A stretch of DNA of 64,000 bases. It comes from Agrobacterium sp. RAC06. Its GTDB lineage: Bacteria; Pseudomonadota; Alphaproteobacteria; Rhizobiales; Rhizobiaceae. How positions within the stretch are numbered: the stretch's first letter is position 1; each line of letters begins with the position of its first letter. The stretch lies in NCBI RefSeq assembly GCF_001713475.1, contig NZ_CP016499.1, forward strand, positions 1,302,001 to 1,366,000, in the 5' to 3' direction. The notes under the pieces were generated by a model, which had not been told where the DNA came from, made no database searches, and worked only from the letters and a program-made list of their open reading frames with translations. The position numbers and the translations under genes are program-made. Below, piece by piece: positions 8,880 through 18,023 of the stretch.

Positions 8880-9224
8880 TCAGCTTTCGCTCTGCTGCCC
8901 TGCAGTCTTTTCGAGGTGCCGGTCGATGATACGCTGCATTTCGGCAAGCACTTCCAGCACGCTGACAGTGTCGTCCTCGGTCATGCCCGCAGTGGTCTCG
9001 GCTTCCGGGTCCGCCTGCACCTGTTCAGAGCCGGACACGGACTTTTGCGTCACAAGCGTTGAACGCACAGGGGAAATATCGTCGCGAGCAGATGTCGTGT
9101 CGGAGTGACGTCCGTCACAAGCGATTGCTAGATCATTTTTAGTAAAAGATGCAGGTATCGAAGCATCATGGCGGGCATCCCTGCCCAGGGGTGCGCTGTC
9201 CGGCTTCAAAAGTGTCGTCGTCAT
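8880..9224 (-). CDS. Hypothetical protein, uncertain gene
   Basis: A 114-aa frame beginning MTTTLLKPDSAPLGRD, polar and probably disordered over most of its length. It ends in an acidic amphipathic segment (EDDTVSVLEVLAEMQRIIDRHLEKTAG) that could be a helix. A purine-rich AAGGGG lies before the ATG. No family recognised. It fills an otherwise empty stretch between mscS and nadC, and a 16-bp perfect palindrome lies about 135 bases upstream of its start. It may be real but rapidly evolving. Confidence 0.5.
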   Translation of the reverse strand: MTTTLLKPDSAPLGRDARHDASIPASFTKNDLAIACDGRHSDTTSARDDISPVRSTLVTQKSVSGSEQVQADPEAETTAGMTEDDTVSVLEVLAEMQRIIDRHLEKTAGQQSES

Positions 9225-9359
9225 ACTTGCCCCTTACACAGTCGTCGTTCCGTCTGCATTACCCCGATGCGATACAAACTGTATGCATGACAAAGGGCTA
9301 GGGGATTCGGTTTTGGCGGTCAAAAACCAGGAATCACGGGTAATAACTAGCGAAGCAAA

Positions 9360-9375
9360 TGCTGATATATCAGCA
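9360..9375. promoter_or_regulatory. 16-bp perfect palindrome, possible operator
   Basis: TGCTGATATATCAGCA reads the same on both strands and lies in the noncoding stretch 9225-9462, which holds no gene. It is upstream of the minus-strand hypothetical gene ending at 8880 and downstream of nadC. No adjacent regulator identifies the binding protein. Confidence 0.35.
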
Positions 9376-9462
9376 AGGCCTTGGCACACATGGGTTTTCC
9401 AGTGCGCGCGGGATCCCAGTGCGTGCTGCACCGCAAAACAATCCGCAAACTTTGTCGTGAGT

Positions 9463-10368
9463 TCAGCGGAGCGAGATGTCGAGGCCGATGTCGAGTGTCG
9501 GGGCTGCCATGGTGATCTTCGAGGTCGAGATATAGTCGACACCCGTCTCGGCGATCGGTCGAATCGTCTGCAGGTTGACGTTCCCCGAGGCTTCGAGGAC
9601 CACGCGCCGGACATCCGAGGCGTAGTCAGCCAGGCCCAGGCCATGATGCCCGCGATTGATCGCGACCGCCTCGCGCAGCAGATCCGGCCCCATGTTGTCG
9701 AGCAGGATCACATCCGGTCGTGCGCCGAGTGCTTCGCGCATCTGCTCCAGACCATCAACCTCAACTTCGATCTTCACGAGGTGGCCGGCATAGGCGCGCG
9801 CGGCATGGACCGCGGAGGCGACGCCACCGGCGACGGCAATGTGGTTGTCCTTGATCAGGATCGCATCGTCGAGCCCGAAGCGGTGGTTCGAACCGCCACC
9901 CAGACGCACCGCGTATTTCTCCACAGCCCTTAGCCCCGGCAGTGTCTTGCGGGTGCAGGTCACCCGCGCCTTGGTATGGGTGATCTCGGCTGCAAAGCGT
10001 GCCGTGTAGCTGGCCACGCCCGAGAGATGCATGAGGAAGTTCAGCGCGACGCGCTCGGCCGACAGGACCGACCGGGCGTTGCCGGAAACGCGGGCGATCG
10101 CCTGCCCCGGCGCTACCGTATCGCCATCGGCCACAAAGGCTTCGAAGCGCAAGGACGGATCGATCAGGCGAAAGGCCGCTTCCGCCAGCGGCAGTCCGGC
10201 GACGACGCCGTCTTCGCGACTGTTCAGATCGGCCACCGCCGTCTTCTCCGGCCCGATCGTCGCATAGGTGGTGATATCCCCGGCACGGCCCAGATCTTCA
10301 AGGAGTGCGTTGCGGACGAGGTCCTCGATCATCAGGGGCGAAAGCTGAGGGCGAAAGCTCGTGGTCAT
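9463..10368 (-). CDS. nadC: Quinolinate phosphoribosyltransferase
   Basis: Converts quinolinate and PRPP to nicotinate mononucleotide, the third step of de novo NAD synthesis. The family pattern is clear: EDLGRAGDITT, then TRKTLPGLRAVEKYAVRLGGGSNHRFGLDDAILIKDNH, IEVEVDGLEQ and VILLDNM. Start ATG 10368 (MTTSFRPQLSP) has GAGGAG before it; the longer frame reaches into nadB. Length 301 aa, near the usual 280-300. Last gene of the nadA-nadB-nadC operon, 13 bases after nadB. Confidence 0.95.
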   Translation of the reverse strand: MTTSFRPQLSPLMIEDLVRNALLEDLGRAGDITTYATIGPEKTAVADLNSREDGVVAGLPLAEAAFRLIDPSLRFEAFVADGDTVAPGQAIARVSGNARSVLSAERVALNFLMHLSGVASYTARFAAEITHTKARVTCTRKTLPGLRAVEKYAVRLGGGSNHRFGLDDAILIKDNHIAVAGGVASAVHAARAYAGHLVKIEVEVDGLEQMREALGARPDVILLDNMGPDLLREAVAINRGHHGLGLADYASDVRRVVLEASGNVNLQTIRPIAETGVDYISTSKITMAAPTLDIGLDISLR

Positions 10369-10381
10369 CGGCGTGGTCTCC

Positions 10382-11974
10382 TCAGCCGGCCAGTTCGGCG
10401 GCAATGCGGTCGGCATCTTTCAGCGTCAGATAGGTGCGATGACGCTGCGCTTCCTCAGGATGCGGATGATCAGCGCGCGTATGGGCGCCACGGCTTTCCC
10501 TGCGCAGATAGGCGCCAACGGCAATCAGCTTGGCGGTCGCCGTGATGTTGGAGAAGCGCACGCGCGGGCGCTTGCGCTCCAGAGCCACCAGTTCACGGAT
10601 CAGCACCTTCAGCCCCGCCTCGTCTCTGATGACGCCCGCATGGCGGCTCATCAGACCGCGCAGGTCCTTGAGCTCGGGGCTGTCTTCGACAGTGACGAGG
10701 TCATCGTTTTCGCCGGCGCTCGTGCCCCATTCGTAAAGGGCCGATTCCGGCAGCATGCCCTTGATCGATTCGGCGATCCGACCGGCAAAGACGACGGCTT
10801 CGAGAAGCGAATTGGAGGCGAGACGGTTTGCGCCATGCACGCCGCTCGAGGTCACCTCTCCCGCTGCCCATAGGCCATCCAGCGAGGTGCGGCCATCGGC
10901 ATCCACGAGCACGCCGCCCATGTGATAATGCACCGCCGGGACCACCGGAATGGGCTGGCTCACCGGATCGATGCCGGCGGCGATGCAGGAGGCAAAGACG
11001 GTCGGAAAGCGTTTGGCAAAATCCTTGCCGATCGCCTTGGTGCAATCGAGGAAGGCGCCGCGGCCGGCCGCCACTTCGGCAAAGACGCCGCGGGCCACGA
11101 TGTCACGCGGTGCAAGCTCCGCGTCCACATGCAGATCGGTCATGAAACGATGGCCGGCCGCATTTACGAGCACAGCGCCATCGCCGCGCAGGGCCTCGGT
11201 CGCGAGCGGCGCCGGGTCCTGGCCGATATCGATGGCCGTCGGGTGGAACTGGACAAATTCCGGATCGGCGATCATGGCGCCGGCCTTCGCCGCCATGCCG
11301 ACGCCCGTGCCGCGCGCTTCGGCCGGGTTGGTGGTCACAGAATAGAGATGACCGACGCCACCGGAGCAGAGCACCACCGCACGCGCAGGAAAGGCGACGC
11401 GCGTCTTCGACTGGCCGGCATCAGGCCTTGCGATGACGCCGGAGACGAAGCGACCTTCGGCAATCAGTTCCTCGACCACATAACCTTCCATCACGCGGAT
11501 CGACGGCGTGCGGCGGACAGCCGAGATCAGCGCCTCCATGATCGCGCCACCCGCCCTGTCACCGGCCACGCGGACGATCCGACGCTCGGAATGGGCGGCC
11601 TCTCGCGACAGAAGAAGATGGCCTTCCAGATCGCGGTCGAAGGGCACGCCATAGGCGAGCAGATCATGCACCCGATCCGGCCCCTCCGAGATCATCAGCC
11701 GCGCCATCTTCTCCTCGACCAGCCCGGCACCGGCTGAGACCGTATCGGCCAGATGCTTGTCGAAACTGTCGCCGGGGCTCATGGCGGCAGCAATGCCGCC
11801 TTGCGCCCAGGCCGACGACGCGCCCTGCCCGATCGGGGCGGCGGCCAGCACCGTGACGGGGCGTGGCGCCAGTTTCAGCGCGCAAAAGAGGCCAGCCAGG
11901 CCACCACCGACGATGACGATATCGTCGATGCCCTGCCAGGATTGCGGCCGCATGGATTCAAGATTGGTTGGCAT
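10382..11974 (-). CDS. nadB: L-aspartate oxidase
   Basis: A flavoenzyme that oxidises L-aspartate to iminoaspartate, first step of bacterial NAD synthesis. The 530-aa protein has the FAD-binding [11 protein letters not shown] motif near residue 22, [13 protein letters not shown], and conserved pieces such as [18 protein letters not shown] and [26 protein letters not shown] shared with the succinate dehydrogenase/fumarate reductase flavoprotein family. GGGGAGGG precedes ATG 11974. It lies 25 bases after nadA and 13 before nadC. Confidence 0.96.
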   Translation of the reverse strand: MPTNLESMRPQSWQGIDDIVIVGGGLAGLFCALKLAPRPVTVLAAAPIGQGASSAWAQGGIAAAMSPGDSFDKHLADTVSAGAGLVEEKMARLMISEGPDRVHDLLAYGVPFDRDLEGHLLLSREAAHSERRIVRVAGDRAGGAIMEALISAVRRTPSIRVMEGYVVEELIAEGRFVSGVIARPDAGQSKTRVAFPARAVVLCSGGVGHLYSVTTNPAEARGTGVGMAAKAGAMIADPEFVQFHPTAIDIGQDPAPLATEALRGDGAVLVNAAGHRFMTDLHVDAELAPRDIVARGVFAEVAAGRGAFLDCTKAIGKDFAKRFPTVFASCIAAGIDPVSQPIPVVPAVHYHMGGVLVDADGRTSLDGLWAAGEVTSSGVHGANRLASNSLLEAVVFAGRIAESIKGMLPESALYEWGTSAGENDDLVTVEDSPELKDLRGLMSRHAGVIRDEAGLKVLIRELVALERKRPRVRFSNITATAKLIAVGAYLRRESRGAHTRADHPHPEEAQRHRTYLTLKDADRIAAELAG

Positions 11975-11999
11975 TCAGCCCTCCCCGGCCGGCCGGTAT

Positions 12000-13070
12000 T
12001 CAATTCTTCAGATTGATCATCCGCTCCACGGCAAGCCGTGCGCGGCCGGCAATCGCCGGATCAACCGTCACTTCCTCGGTCATGAAGAGCAGGCTGTCGA
12101 GGATCTTCGGCAGGGTGATGCGCTTCATGTGCGGACAGAGATTGCAGGGTTTGACGAAGTCGACTTCGGGCACCTCGACCTGGATATTCGAGGCCATAGA
12201 GCATTCGGTAACGAGCAGCACACGGGCGGGGCGCTTCGTCTTGACGTAGTCGATCATCCCCTTGGTCGACCCGGCATAGTCCGAGACGGCAAGCACGCTC
12301 GGATGGCATTCCGGATGGGCGACGATTTCGATGCGCGGATCGGCGCGCTTGTATTCCAGAAGTTCGTCGGCCGTGAAGCGCTCATGCACTTCGCAATGGC
12401 CCTTCCAGGTGAGGATCTTCTTGCTCGTCTGGTTGGCGACGTTCATCGCCAGATATTCGTCGGGGATGCAGAGCACGGTGTCGCTGTCGAAACTGTTGAC
12501 CACGTCGACGGCATTGGCCGAGGTGCAGCAAATGTCGGTTTCAGCCTTCACGTCGGCGGAGGTGTTGACATAGGTGACGACGGGCACGCCGGGATAACGC
12601 TCACGCAGCAGGCGGACATCGGCACCGGTGATCGATTCCGACAGCGAGCAACCGGCGCGGCCGTCGGGGATCAGCACGGTCTTTTGTGGATTGAGGAGCT
12701 TCGAGGTCTCGGCCATGAAATGCACACCGCATTGGACGATGATCTCGGCATCGACGCTGACGGCATCGCGGGCGAGTTGTAGCGAATCGCCCTTGATGTC
12801 GGCGACGCAGTGGAAGATCTCCGGCGTCTGGTAGTTGTGCGCCAGGATGACCGCGCCGCGTTCCTTTTTCAGCCGGTTGATCGCATGGATGTAAGGCGCA
12901 AAAATGGGCCACTCGATCGCGGGGATGAAATCGCGGACACGCTCGTAGAGGTGCTCGGTCTCCCTGGCTATGGCCGGCGTATAGGTGAGATCCGGGCGCT
13001 CCCAGACGCCAAAACGCTCGGCTGCCGTGCGGGACGTGCGGGTGGTTTGCACCGGGTGCTGCGCTTCCAT
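12000..13070 (-). CDS. nadA: Quinolinate synthase
   Basis: A 4Fe-4S enzyme that condenses iminoaspartate with dihydroxyacetone phosphate to quinolinate. Cysteines in the usual contexts are visible: [17 protein letters not shown] and [13 protein letters not shown]. The 356-aa form from ATG 13070 ([10 protein letters not shown]) is preferred because GGAGGAG lies six bases before it; ATGs at 13076 and 13085 overlap that ribosome site. First gene of nadABC. A 10-bp inverted repeat lies 19 bases upstream of the start and probably controls the operon. Confidence 0.95.
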   Translation of the reverse strand: MEAQHPVQTTRTSRTAAERFGVWERPDLTYTPAIARETEHLYERVRDFIPAIEWPIFAPYIHAINRLKKERGAVILAHNYQTPEIFHCVADIKGDSLQLARDAVSVDAEIIVQCGVHFMAETSKLLNPQKTVLIPDGRAGCSLSESITGADVRLLRERYPGVPVVTYVNTSADVKAETDICCTSANAVDVVNSFDSDTVLCIPDEYLAMNVANQTSKKILTWKGHCEVHERFTADELLEYKRADPRIEIVAHPECHPSVLAVSDYAGSTKGMIDYVKTKRPARVLLVTECSMASNIQVEVPEVDFVKPCNLCPHMKRITLPKILDSLLFMTEEVTVDPAIAGRARLAVERMINLKN

Positions 13071-13088
13071 GGCCATCTCCTCCATTAT

Positions 13089-13109
13089 TTATGCTCAATT
13101 TGAGCATAA
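13089..13109 (-). promoter_or_regulatory. nadABC operator (10-bp inverted repeat)
   Basis: Arms TTATGCTCAA and TTGAGCATAA around a single central base match perfectly. The site lies just before the nadA ribosome site, where a promoter would be expected; on the minus strand TTGTTA precedes it and an A/T-rich -10-like AATAAT follows, so a bound protein would block RNA polymerase. The NrtR/NadQ-like protein encoded at 6915-7874 is the likely binder (inference). Confidence 0.7.
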
Positions 13110-13124
13110 CAAGCGCCAAAGAAA

Positions 13125-13140
13125 ACCGGCGATCGCCGGT
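13125..13140. promoter_or_regulatory. 16-bp GC-rich palindrome upstream of nadA
   Basis: ACCGGCGATCGCCGGT is a perfect palindrome 15 bases beyond the nad operator. On the minus strand it is followed by TTTTCTTT, so it could act as a terminator or attenuator if a transcript starts further upstream, or as a second protein site. Confidence 0.3.
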
Positions 13141-13303
13141 ACTGCGGATGTAGAAAGTTTCGCCCTCGATTGCAAGGGAGGTTTTAACCCCGTCTTCGCG
13201 CCTCGCAAGGTCGGCCATGACCGCGGCGTGATGAGAAACGCTTTCCCTGATCGAGAAAACCGTTAGTTTGGCGGCTCCTTGAGGCACGGCTCTGTGAGGC
13301 CAA

Positions 13304-16069
13304 ATGTTCGAACTGTTGCCGCTGATCCTGATCGGCGTTCTCTTTGTCATCAACCGGGGCGCCGCCAAACGTATCGACCGCCTTGAGAGGGAACTCGGGG
13401 AGGTCCGCGAGCGGCTGCTCAAGGTGAGCGGAGCGACAGCAACGCCATCTGCCATTCAGGTGGGCCCGGAAGAGCCGGTTGAGATCGTCCTTCCGGAGAC
13501 GTCCGCAGAGACCCTGGTTGCGGAGGCGGCAGCACTCGATGGAGCGCCGTATCAAAGCGCACCAGCCTCGTTGCCGGAAGAAAACGCTGCCGCCCTCACC
13601 ACGGCGGCCAGCAGCAGAGCCACCGCCGCCGCACCCGCAGAGAGCCTGGAAAATCTGCTCGGCGCACGTTGGGCCGTCTGGGCCGGCGGACTGGCTCTGG
13701 CGCTCGGCGGGGTCTTCCTCGTCCGTTATTCGATCGAAAGCGGTCTGCTCGGCCCTGGCGTGCGACTGACGCTTGCCGCCCTGTTCGGCCTCCTCCTGAT
13801 CGCCGCCGGCGAACTGGTCCGCCAAAAGGCATTGCCGAAGGCCGAAGCCCTCTATGCCAATGCCATGGTGCCGGGCATCCTGACGGCAGCGGGCGCTGTC
13901 TCGCTGTTCGGGGCGATCTATGCCGCCCACGGCATCTATGAATTCATCGGCCCCACTCTCGCCTTCCTGCTCCTCGGGCTCACCGCCTTCGGTGTGCTCG
14001 GCCTTTCGCTGCTCCATGGGCAGGCTCTGGCCGGGCTCGGGCTTGTCGGGTCGATGCTGACGCCGCTTCTGATCTCGACCACGGCGCCGAGCCTTTGGAC
14101 ACTGTTCATCTATCTGACCGTCGCCCAGATCGCGACGGCGCTCGCCTCGCGGATCAAGGGCTGGCTGATCGTGCCGGCGATTGCCCAGGTGCTGCTCGGG
14201 CTCTGGGCGCTCGTGGCACTCATTGACTCCGCCGAGATAACGCCGATTGCCTTGTCGCTGATCGCCATGATCGCGGCCTGGATGCTGATCTGGCCGGGTG
14301 TGAAGGGTGAAGATCCGGCGGAGCCCGGCACACCTCTGTCGCTCGATGCCCTTGGTCGGCGGATGGCCTGGGGTCCGCTTGCGCTCGACATCACGCTGTC
14401 GCTCGCGGTGCTAATACCGGCGCTCGTGATGCTGGACAGCGGACCGGCGGTCTCCTTGCCGCTCTTTGCCTTCGCCGCTCTGGTCGCAGCGCTCGCCGCT
14501 GCGGGAAGTGCGCGCCATGGCGCCTTCTGGCCAACGGTACTTGCGGCCGTGGGCGCCCTGATCGGCGCCGTGGTAAAGTCCGGCTTGATCGCCCAGGCGC
14601 AGGTCCTGCTGCTCGGCTTCGGCTGGGAGGAAACGGCCGTGGTCAGCCTCGGCGGACCTGTCATGCTGATCTTCCTGGTGCTTGCCGCCGTCTTCGCCTT
14701 TATCGGTCTTGCCCAGAACCGCCGTCGCTTTGCCGATGAGCCCTTGTTCGCAACGGTCTGGGCGGTGATCGTGGCGGTCCTGCCGGTGACGCTCGCGACC
14801 ATCAGCTTCCTGTTTTACGGAACCTATGCGCGGGACTGGGTGCATGGCCTCTTTGCGCTCGGCCTCGGCTCCGTGCTGCTCGCAGCCTGTGAATATCTCT
14901 ATCGACAAGGCGCCCTGCCCGCTTTCCGGCGCGGGGTCGACATCTTGCTTCTCGGCAGTTTCTTTGCCTTCGTGCTCGCGCTGCATTGCCTGACCGACGG
15001 CGTTGTAACCACGATCCTGCTGGCGCTCATCGGCTTTACCTATCTGATGGCGACCCGCAAACGGGCGTGGAGCGGACTGCCCTGGGTGATGGTGGCTGCG
15101 CTCGTTGGCGTACTCTTCCGCATCTTCTGGGATCCGACGCTGGTCGGGCCGGATGCGCTGTCGCGGACGCCCGTGTTCAACCCGTTGCTGCCCGGCTACG
15201 GCATTCCGGCACTGCTGGCGCTTCTCTCGGCCTATCAGATGCGAAACTGGCCGGGCCTCAGGGTTCGCAACGCGCTTCAGGGCCTGGCCAGCCTTCTTGG
15301 CCTGCTGGCGGTCGCAATCCTGGTCCGTCATGCGATGAATGGCGGCGTGCTCGACGCCTCCGCTCCGACGCTCGGTGAACAGTCGATCTACACATTGCTG
15401 GTGGTGGGTCTCTCCGGTATCCTGATGACGCTCAATGTCAAATCACCAAGCCACGTCTTCCGCTACGGTTCGATGTTGGCCGGCGGCCTTGCCATAGCGC
15501 AGACCATCAGCCTGCATCTCGGCGCGCTCAATCCCTATTTTTCTGGCGAGAGCAGTGGCAGCTGGCCGCTGATCAACCTGCTGCTGATCGGCTATCTGCT
15601 GCCTGGCCTCGCCTATGCGGGCCTCGCCTTCTACGCCCGCGACAAGCGCCCCCTTCCCTATGTCATTCTGTTGGCACTTTCCGGTGCGTTGCTCGGCTTT
15701 GCCTGGGTGACACTGTCGGTGCGACGCTTCTGGCAGGGCGAGTTCATCGCCTACTGGAAGGGGTTCGAACAGGCGGAAACCTACAGCTATTCGGTGGCCT
15801 GGCTTGCGATCGGCGTCGGGCTTTTGGCGCTCGGCTCGCGCTTCGATGCGAGAAGCCTTCGCATCGCCTCTGCCGTCATCGTCATCCTGACAGTCGCCAA
15901 GGTCTTCCTGATCGACATGGCGAATCTCGAAGGCGTGCTACGGGCACTTTCGTTCATCGGTCTCGGCTTCGTGCTGATCGGCATCGGGCTCTTCTATCAG
16001 AGGATCTTGAGCGGCAAGTCGAGCCGATCGCCAGCCGTGGACGAGGACGAGGCGCCGACGGGGATCTGA
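13304..16069 (+). CDS. DUF2339 polytopic membrane protein
   Basis: A 921-aa inner-membrane protein. An N-terminal anchor (FELLPLILIGVLFVINRG) leads into a short coiled segment (RIDRLERELGEVRERLL), an Ala/Pro/Glu-rich cytoplasmic linker to about residue 118, then a very long run of hydrophobic helices to residue 905 starting at ARWAVWAGGLALALGGVFLVRYS. This is the DUF2339 layout: large polytopic proteins of unknown function. It is divergent from nadA, with the nad control region between them. The C-terminus is short and acidic (SPAVDEDEAPTGI). Confidence 0.88.
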   Translation: MFELLPLILIGVLFVINRGAAKRIDRLERELGEVRERLLKVSGATATPSAIQVGPEEPVEIVLPETSAETLVAEAAALDGAPYQSAPASLPEENAAALTTAASSRATAAAPAESLENLLGARWAVWAGGLALALGGVFLVRYSIESGLLGPGVRLTLAALFGLLLIAAGELVRQKALPKAEALYANAMVPGILTAAGAVSLFGAIYAAHGIYEFIGPTLAFLLLGLTAFGVLGLSLLHGQALAGLGLVGSMLTPLLISTTAPSLWTLFIYLTVAQIATALASRIKGWLIVPAIAQVLLGLWALVALIDSAEITPIALSLIAMIAAWMLIWPGVKGEDPAEPGTPLSLDALGRRMAWGPLALDITLSLAVLIPALVMLDSGPAVSLPLFAFAALVAALAAAGSARHGAFWPTVLAAVGALIGAVVKSGLIAQAQVLLLGFGWEETAVVSLGGPVMLIFLVLAAVFAFIGLAQNRRRFADEPLFATVWAVIVAVLPVTLATISFLFYGTYARDWVHGLFALGLGSVLLAACEYLYRQGALPAFRRGVDILLLGSFFAFVLALHCLTDGVVTTILLALIGFTYLMATRKRAWSGLPWVMVAALVGVLFRIFWDPTLVGPDALSRTPVFNPLLPGYGIPALLALLSAYQMRNWPGLRVRNALQGLASLLGLLAVAILVRHAMNGGVLDASAPTLGEQSIYTLLVVGLSGILMTLNVKSPSHVFRYGSMLAGGLAIAQTISLHLGALNPYFSGESSGSWPLINLLLIGYLLPGLAYAGLAFYARDKRPLPYVILLALSGALLGFAWVTLSVRRFWQGEFIAYWKGFEQAETYSYSVAWLAIGVGLLALGSRFDARSLRIASAVIVILTVAKVFLIDMANLEGVLRALSFIGLGFVLIGIGLFYQRILSGKSSRSPAVDEDEAPTGI

Positions 16070-16106
16070 TCAAGGGCGGTTGAACAGTTTGGCCTTGCGG
16101 GGCTAG

Positions 16107-16790
16107 ATGCGGCCAGCCGAAACGGGGAACCAACGTTTGACCGCCCTTCTCACCGCCTCTGACTTCGCCCCCCACGATGCGCTCGCCGCCGTTCTCCTCG
16201 ATCACGCGACCGAGGGGGATGATGGCTCGCACGACCTTGCCCATATCCACCGCGTCTTCAGGAATGCGCTGAAGATTCAGGCCGGCGAAGGTGGAGATGC
16301 CGAGATCCTCGCCGCCGCCGTTCTGCTACATGACTGCGTCGCGGTCGAGAAGAGCTCGCCACTCCGGTCGCAGGCTTCGCGGCTGGCCGCAGATAAGGCA
16401 AGTGGCATTCTTGCCGCGCTTGGCTGGCCGAAGGAGAGGATCGAGGCCGTGGCGCATGCGATCCTCACCCATAGCTTTTCCGCCAACATCAAGCCGGAGA
16501 CACTGGAAGCGAAGATGCTGCAGGATGCCGACCGGCTGGATGCGATTGGCATGGTCGGCGTAGCGCGCTGTTTCTACATCGCCGGGCGGATGGGTTCCGG
16601 CCTCTACCACCCCGGCGATCCCAGCGCCGAGAACCGCCCGCTCGACGACCGCTCCTATGCGATCGACCACTTTCCGGCCAAGCTCCTGAAGCTCTCCGAC
16701 GGCTTCCAGACGGCGACCGGCCGAAAGCTGGCTGAGGAGCGGCACGAGCGGCTCAATCTGTTCTTGACCCTCTTCCGCGACGAAATCTGA
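16107..16790 (+). CDS. HD-domain phosphohydrolase
   Basis: A 227-aa HD-superfamily protein like E. coli YedJ. Metal-binding residues are visible in DLAHIHRVFRNA, AAVLLHDC and the later LQDADRLDAIGMVG, an H...HD...D arrangement. The start is uncertain: ATG 16107 has a weak ribosome site and a TTG at 16137 is possible. The substrate is unknown. It is followed 13 bases later by the MOSC gene, so the two are probably cotranscribed. Confidence 0.85.
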   Translation: MRPAETGNQRLTALLTASDFAPHDALAAVLLDHATEGDDGSHDLAHIHRVFRNALKIQAGEGGDAEILAAAVLLHDCVAVEKSSPLRSQASRLAADKASGILAALGWPKERIEAVAHAILTHSFSANIKPETLEAKMLQDADRLDAIGMVGVARCFYIAGRMGSGLYHPGDPSAENRPLDDRSYAIDHFPAKLLKLSDGFQTATGRKLAEERHERLNLFLTLFRDEI

Positions 16791-16803
16791 AGGACGCTAA
16801 TCC

Positions 16804-17649
16804 ATGCAAGTGACCGGGCTCTCCATCTATCCCTTCAAGAGCGGGCGCGGCATTGCGCTTCCCCAGGCGCGCATCGATGCCATGGGCCTCTCCGGCGACC
16901 GGCGCATGATGCTGGTCGATCCTGATGGCCAGTTCATCACCCAGCGGGAAATGCCCGACCTTGCTCGCCTCACGGCGCTCCCGGCCGCCGCCTATCTGAC
17001 GCTTCGATTGAATGACGGGCGTGAAATGATGGTCGCGCCGCCGCAGCCGGACAATCGCATGGATGTCACCATCTGGCGCTCGACCGTCAGCGCGGCGATG
17101 GCGCATGACAGCGTTAATGCCAAGCTTTCCGACTGGTTCGGCCGGCCGGTGAAACTCGCCTTCATCGACGAGGAAAGCCGCCGCGAGGCGAGCGTGGAAT
17201 GGGCCGGAGAAGCCTCGCCGATGGGCTTTGCCGACGGCTATCAGATCCTCGTGACGACATCAGGCTCCTTGCGCGCGCTGAACGAGGACATGGAGCGGCA
17301 CGGCGAAGGTTCTATTGGCATGGATCGGTTCCGCCCGAACATCGTCGTCGACTGCGACGAGCCCTGGGCGGAAGATGCCTGGACCGGCCTCGAGATCGGC
17401 GGCGTCCGCTTCGATTTCGTCAAACCTTGCCCGCGCTGCATCATGACCACTCAGGACCAGCAGACCGGATCGCGCGAGGGCGCCAACCCGATGCCGGCCA
17501 TGGGCCGCATCCGGATGTCTGCCGATCGCCGCGTGCCGGGGGTGCTTTTCGGCTGGAACGCGGTACCGCAGGGCGAGGGTATGGTGCGGGTTGGTGATAC
17601 GGTGTCTGTGCTCGGCACTCGCGAGGCTTGGGCGATCAAGCAGCGGTGA
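16804..17649 (+). CDS. MOSC-domain protein (mARC/YcbX-like)
   Basis: A 281-aa protein with an N-terminal beta-barrel domain (VTGLSIYPFKSGRGI, GLSGDRRMMLVD) and a C-terminal MOSC domain. The conserved cysteine expected to bind the molybdenum cofactor lies in KPCPRCIMTTQDQ. Members of this type reduce N-hydroxylated bases or other N-oxygenated compounds; the substrate here is inferred only by family. Start ATG 16804 follows GGACG. No ferredoxin-type domain is fused at the C-terminus. Confidence 0.9.
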   Translation: MQVTGLSIYPFKSGRGIALPQARIDAMGLSGDRRMMLVDPDGQFITQREMPDLARLTALPAAAYLTLRLNDGREMMVAPPQPDNRMDVTIWRSTVSAAMAHDSVNAKLSDWFGRPVKLAFIDEESRREASVEWAGEASPMGFADGYQILVTTSGSLRALNEDMERHGEGSIGMDRFRPNIVVDCDEPWAEDAWTGLEIGGVRFDFVKPCPRCIMTTQDQQTGSREGANPMPAMGRIRMSADRRVPGVLFGWNAVPQGEGMVRVGDTVSVLGTREAWAIKQR

Positions 17650-17680
17650 GATTACGGGGTCAGCAGAGCTTGCGGCGCCC

Positions 17681-17879
17681 ATCTCCCCCTTGGTGGGGGA
17701 GAAAGCGATTTCGATGAGTTAGTCGTGGCGGAAGCCACGGCTAAACATCTGAAATCGCAAGCGAGGGGGGCCGTGAGTCTGCGTCCACAGGACCGATCCC
17801 CTCACCAACATAATCTGAAGTTTAGCCCTGATCGGGCTAAGCCTTCGATTTTGTAACCTCTCCCACAAGGGGGAGAGGT
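17681..17879. repeat. Mosaic palindromic intergenic element
   Basis: The noncoding stretch 17650-18023 holds a composite of palindromes. The outer units ATCTCCCCCTTGGTGGGGGA and CCTCTCCCACAAGGGGGAGAGG-type (17857-17878) are related to each other. Inside lie a long imperfect hairpin at 17705-17758 (GCGATTTC ... GAAATCGC, with GTGGC/GCCAC at the tip) and another at 17817-17846 (TTAGCCC/GGGCTAA). This resembles the RIME-type intergenic mosaic elements of rhizobia. No gene was seen in it. Confidence 0.7.
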
Positions 17880-18023
17880 GGCGCGACATCCCGCGGTCCC
17901 CTTCGGTCGGACCGACCCGCCCCCCCTGACATCCATCAAATCCCCTGATGGCCAGTTCATCAAAAGGCGTTTCTGCTCATGATCCGACTGCACTAGTGTG
18001 TGATCGACAAAGGAGAATCCGCG

